A DNA stretch of 6,694 bases, taken from contig NZ_JADEXF010000188.1 in NCBI RefSeq assembly GCF_015207245.1, positions 1-6,694 on the forward strand, written 5' to 3'. The DNA is from Nostoc cf. edaphicum LEGE 07299 (GTDB lineage: Bacteria; Cyanobacteriota; Cyanobacteriia; Cyanobacteriales; Nostocaceae). The notes under the pieces were generated by a model, which did not search any database, was not told where the DNA came from, and was given only the letters and a program-made list of their open reading frames with translations. The translations under genes and the position numbers were made by a program. Below, in pieces: positions 6,243 through 6,694 of this stretch (position 1 is its first letter; each line of letters starts with the position of its first letter).

Positions 6243-6321
6243 AAGTTAGGAGTGGTAAATTGAGAGTTAGGAGTTAAAAGCTGCTAATTCCCAACTCCTA
6301 ACTCTTAACTCATAACTTTTT
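6243..6321 (+). terminator. Long hairpin with T-run after infB
   Basis: AGAGTTAGGAGTT (6263-6275) pairs perfectly with AACTCCTAACTCT (6293-6305), 13 pairs with a 17-base loop. A second segment, AAGTTAGGAGT (6243-6253), pairs with ACTCATAACTT (6308-6318) with one mismatch. The distal arm runs straight into TTTTT (6317-6321), so it resembles a Rho-independent terminator for the infB operon, although the stem is AU-rich. The arms are built of heptamers: GTTAGGA at 6245 and 6266, spaced 21 bases, and CTAACTC, TTAACTC, ATAACTT at 6298-6318. It may therefore be a repeat element acting as a terminator. The following start codon is only six bases past its end. Confidence 0.65.
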
Positions 6322-6326
6322 ATAAT

Positions 6327-6694
6327 ATGCATTCATTTCGCTCTGAACCTATTTTGTGGATTCACGTCGCTGGATTGGCGACATTGCCTGTTTTTTTAGT
6401 ACTCTGCTTATTGTTTTTGTCTGTAGGCGAGCCATTTTTGCCGGTCTGGATGGAGCTATTGTTAGTTGCCGCCATTGGTGTTCTCCCCCTGCTATGGATG
6501 CAGTTGCGTCGCCCCTTTTATATATTTGCTCTTTTAGGAATAGCCCAAAAACCAGAAAATCTGACTGAGCAGCAGCGAAAAATTCTCTGTTTAATTAATA
6601 CAAAATCAAATCGTATCCTGGCATTGGTGGCATCAGTATTGTCGATTTGGATACTGTGGAATCTTTACCAAATTGCCCCATTAGTAGCAAATTC
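6327..6694 (+). CDS. Low-complexity tail membrane protein, 5' part (cut by window end)
   Basis: An open frame of 122 codons runs from ATG 6327 off the window edge without a stop. The N-terminus, MHSFRSEPILWIHVAGLATL, matches my recollection of the cyanobacterial family annotated as 'low-complexity tail membrane protein', often found after infB. Three hydrophobic stretches are visible at about residues 11-33, 41-60 and 98-117, each rich in Leu, Trp and Val, so it is an integral membrane protein. Between the second and third lies a hydrophilic loop with QKPENLTEQQRK. The low-complexity tail that names the family would lie beyond the window. Function is unknown. No Shine-Dalgarno is seen; a TATAAT directly abuts the start codon. 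It is probably a separate transcription unit or reached by read-through, since a terminator-like hairpin lies between it and infB. Confidence 0.85.
   Translation, partial: MHSFRSEPILWIHVAGLATLPVFLVLCLLFLSVGEPFLPVWMELLLVAAIGVLPLLWMQLRRPFYIFALLGIAQKPENLTEQQRKILCLINTKSNRILALVASVLSIWILWNLYQIAPLVAN

Overview
The window is from a cyanobacterium, most likely a filamentous Nostocales-type strain. Four points suggest this. All five readable proteins match cyanobacterial family versions. The gaps carry short tandem heptamer and octamer repeats of the kind common in Nostoc-like genomes. The HIP1 octamer GCGATCGC occurs four times inside genes. The last, cut-off gene belongs to the cyanobacterial 'low-complexity tail membrane protein' family. 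The genus is an inference.

Layout, all on the + strand: 1-175 is the 5' leader of the operon, with a heptamer repeat array and a terminator-like hairpin. It is followed by rimP (176-637), a 234-base repeat-rich gap, nusA (872-2158), a 149-base gap spanned by a long inverted repeat, ylxR/rnpM (2308-2577), a 479-base gap with several good hairpins and no convincing gene, and infB (3057-6221). A 105-base gap with a long terminator-like hairpin follows, then the 5' part of a membrane protein gene (6327 to the window edge). I see no minus-strand gene, tRNA, rRNA, CRISPR array or transposase.

This is the conserved rimP-nusA-ylxR-infB cluster, which links 30S ribosome maturation (RimP), transcription pausing, termination and antitermination (NusA), a small RNA-binding protein (YlxR/RnpM) and translation initiation (IF-2). 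The genes are ordinary housekeeping genes; the ylxQ gene present between ylxR and infB in Firmicutes is absent. The unusual material lies between the genes. There is a possible attenuator ahead of rimP with three competing helices, a palindromic repeat element between rimP and nusA with a weak terminator-like tip, a long-range stem ahead of ylxR, and a multi-hairpin leader ahead of infB. I found no new defence, mobile or metabolic system. The best candidates for something undescribed are the RNA leaders.
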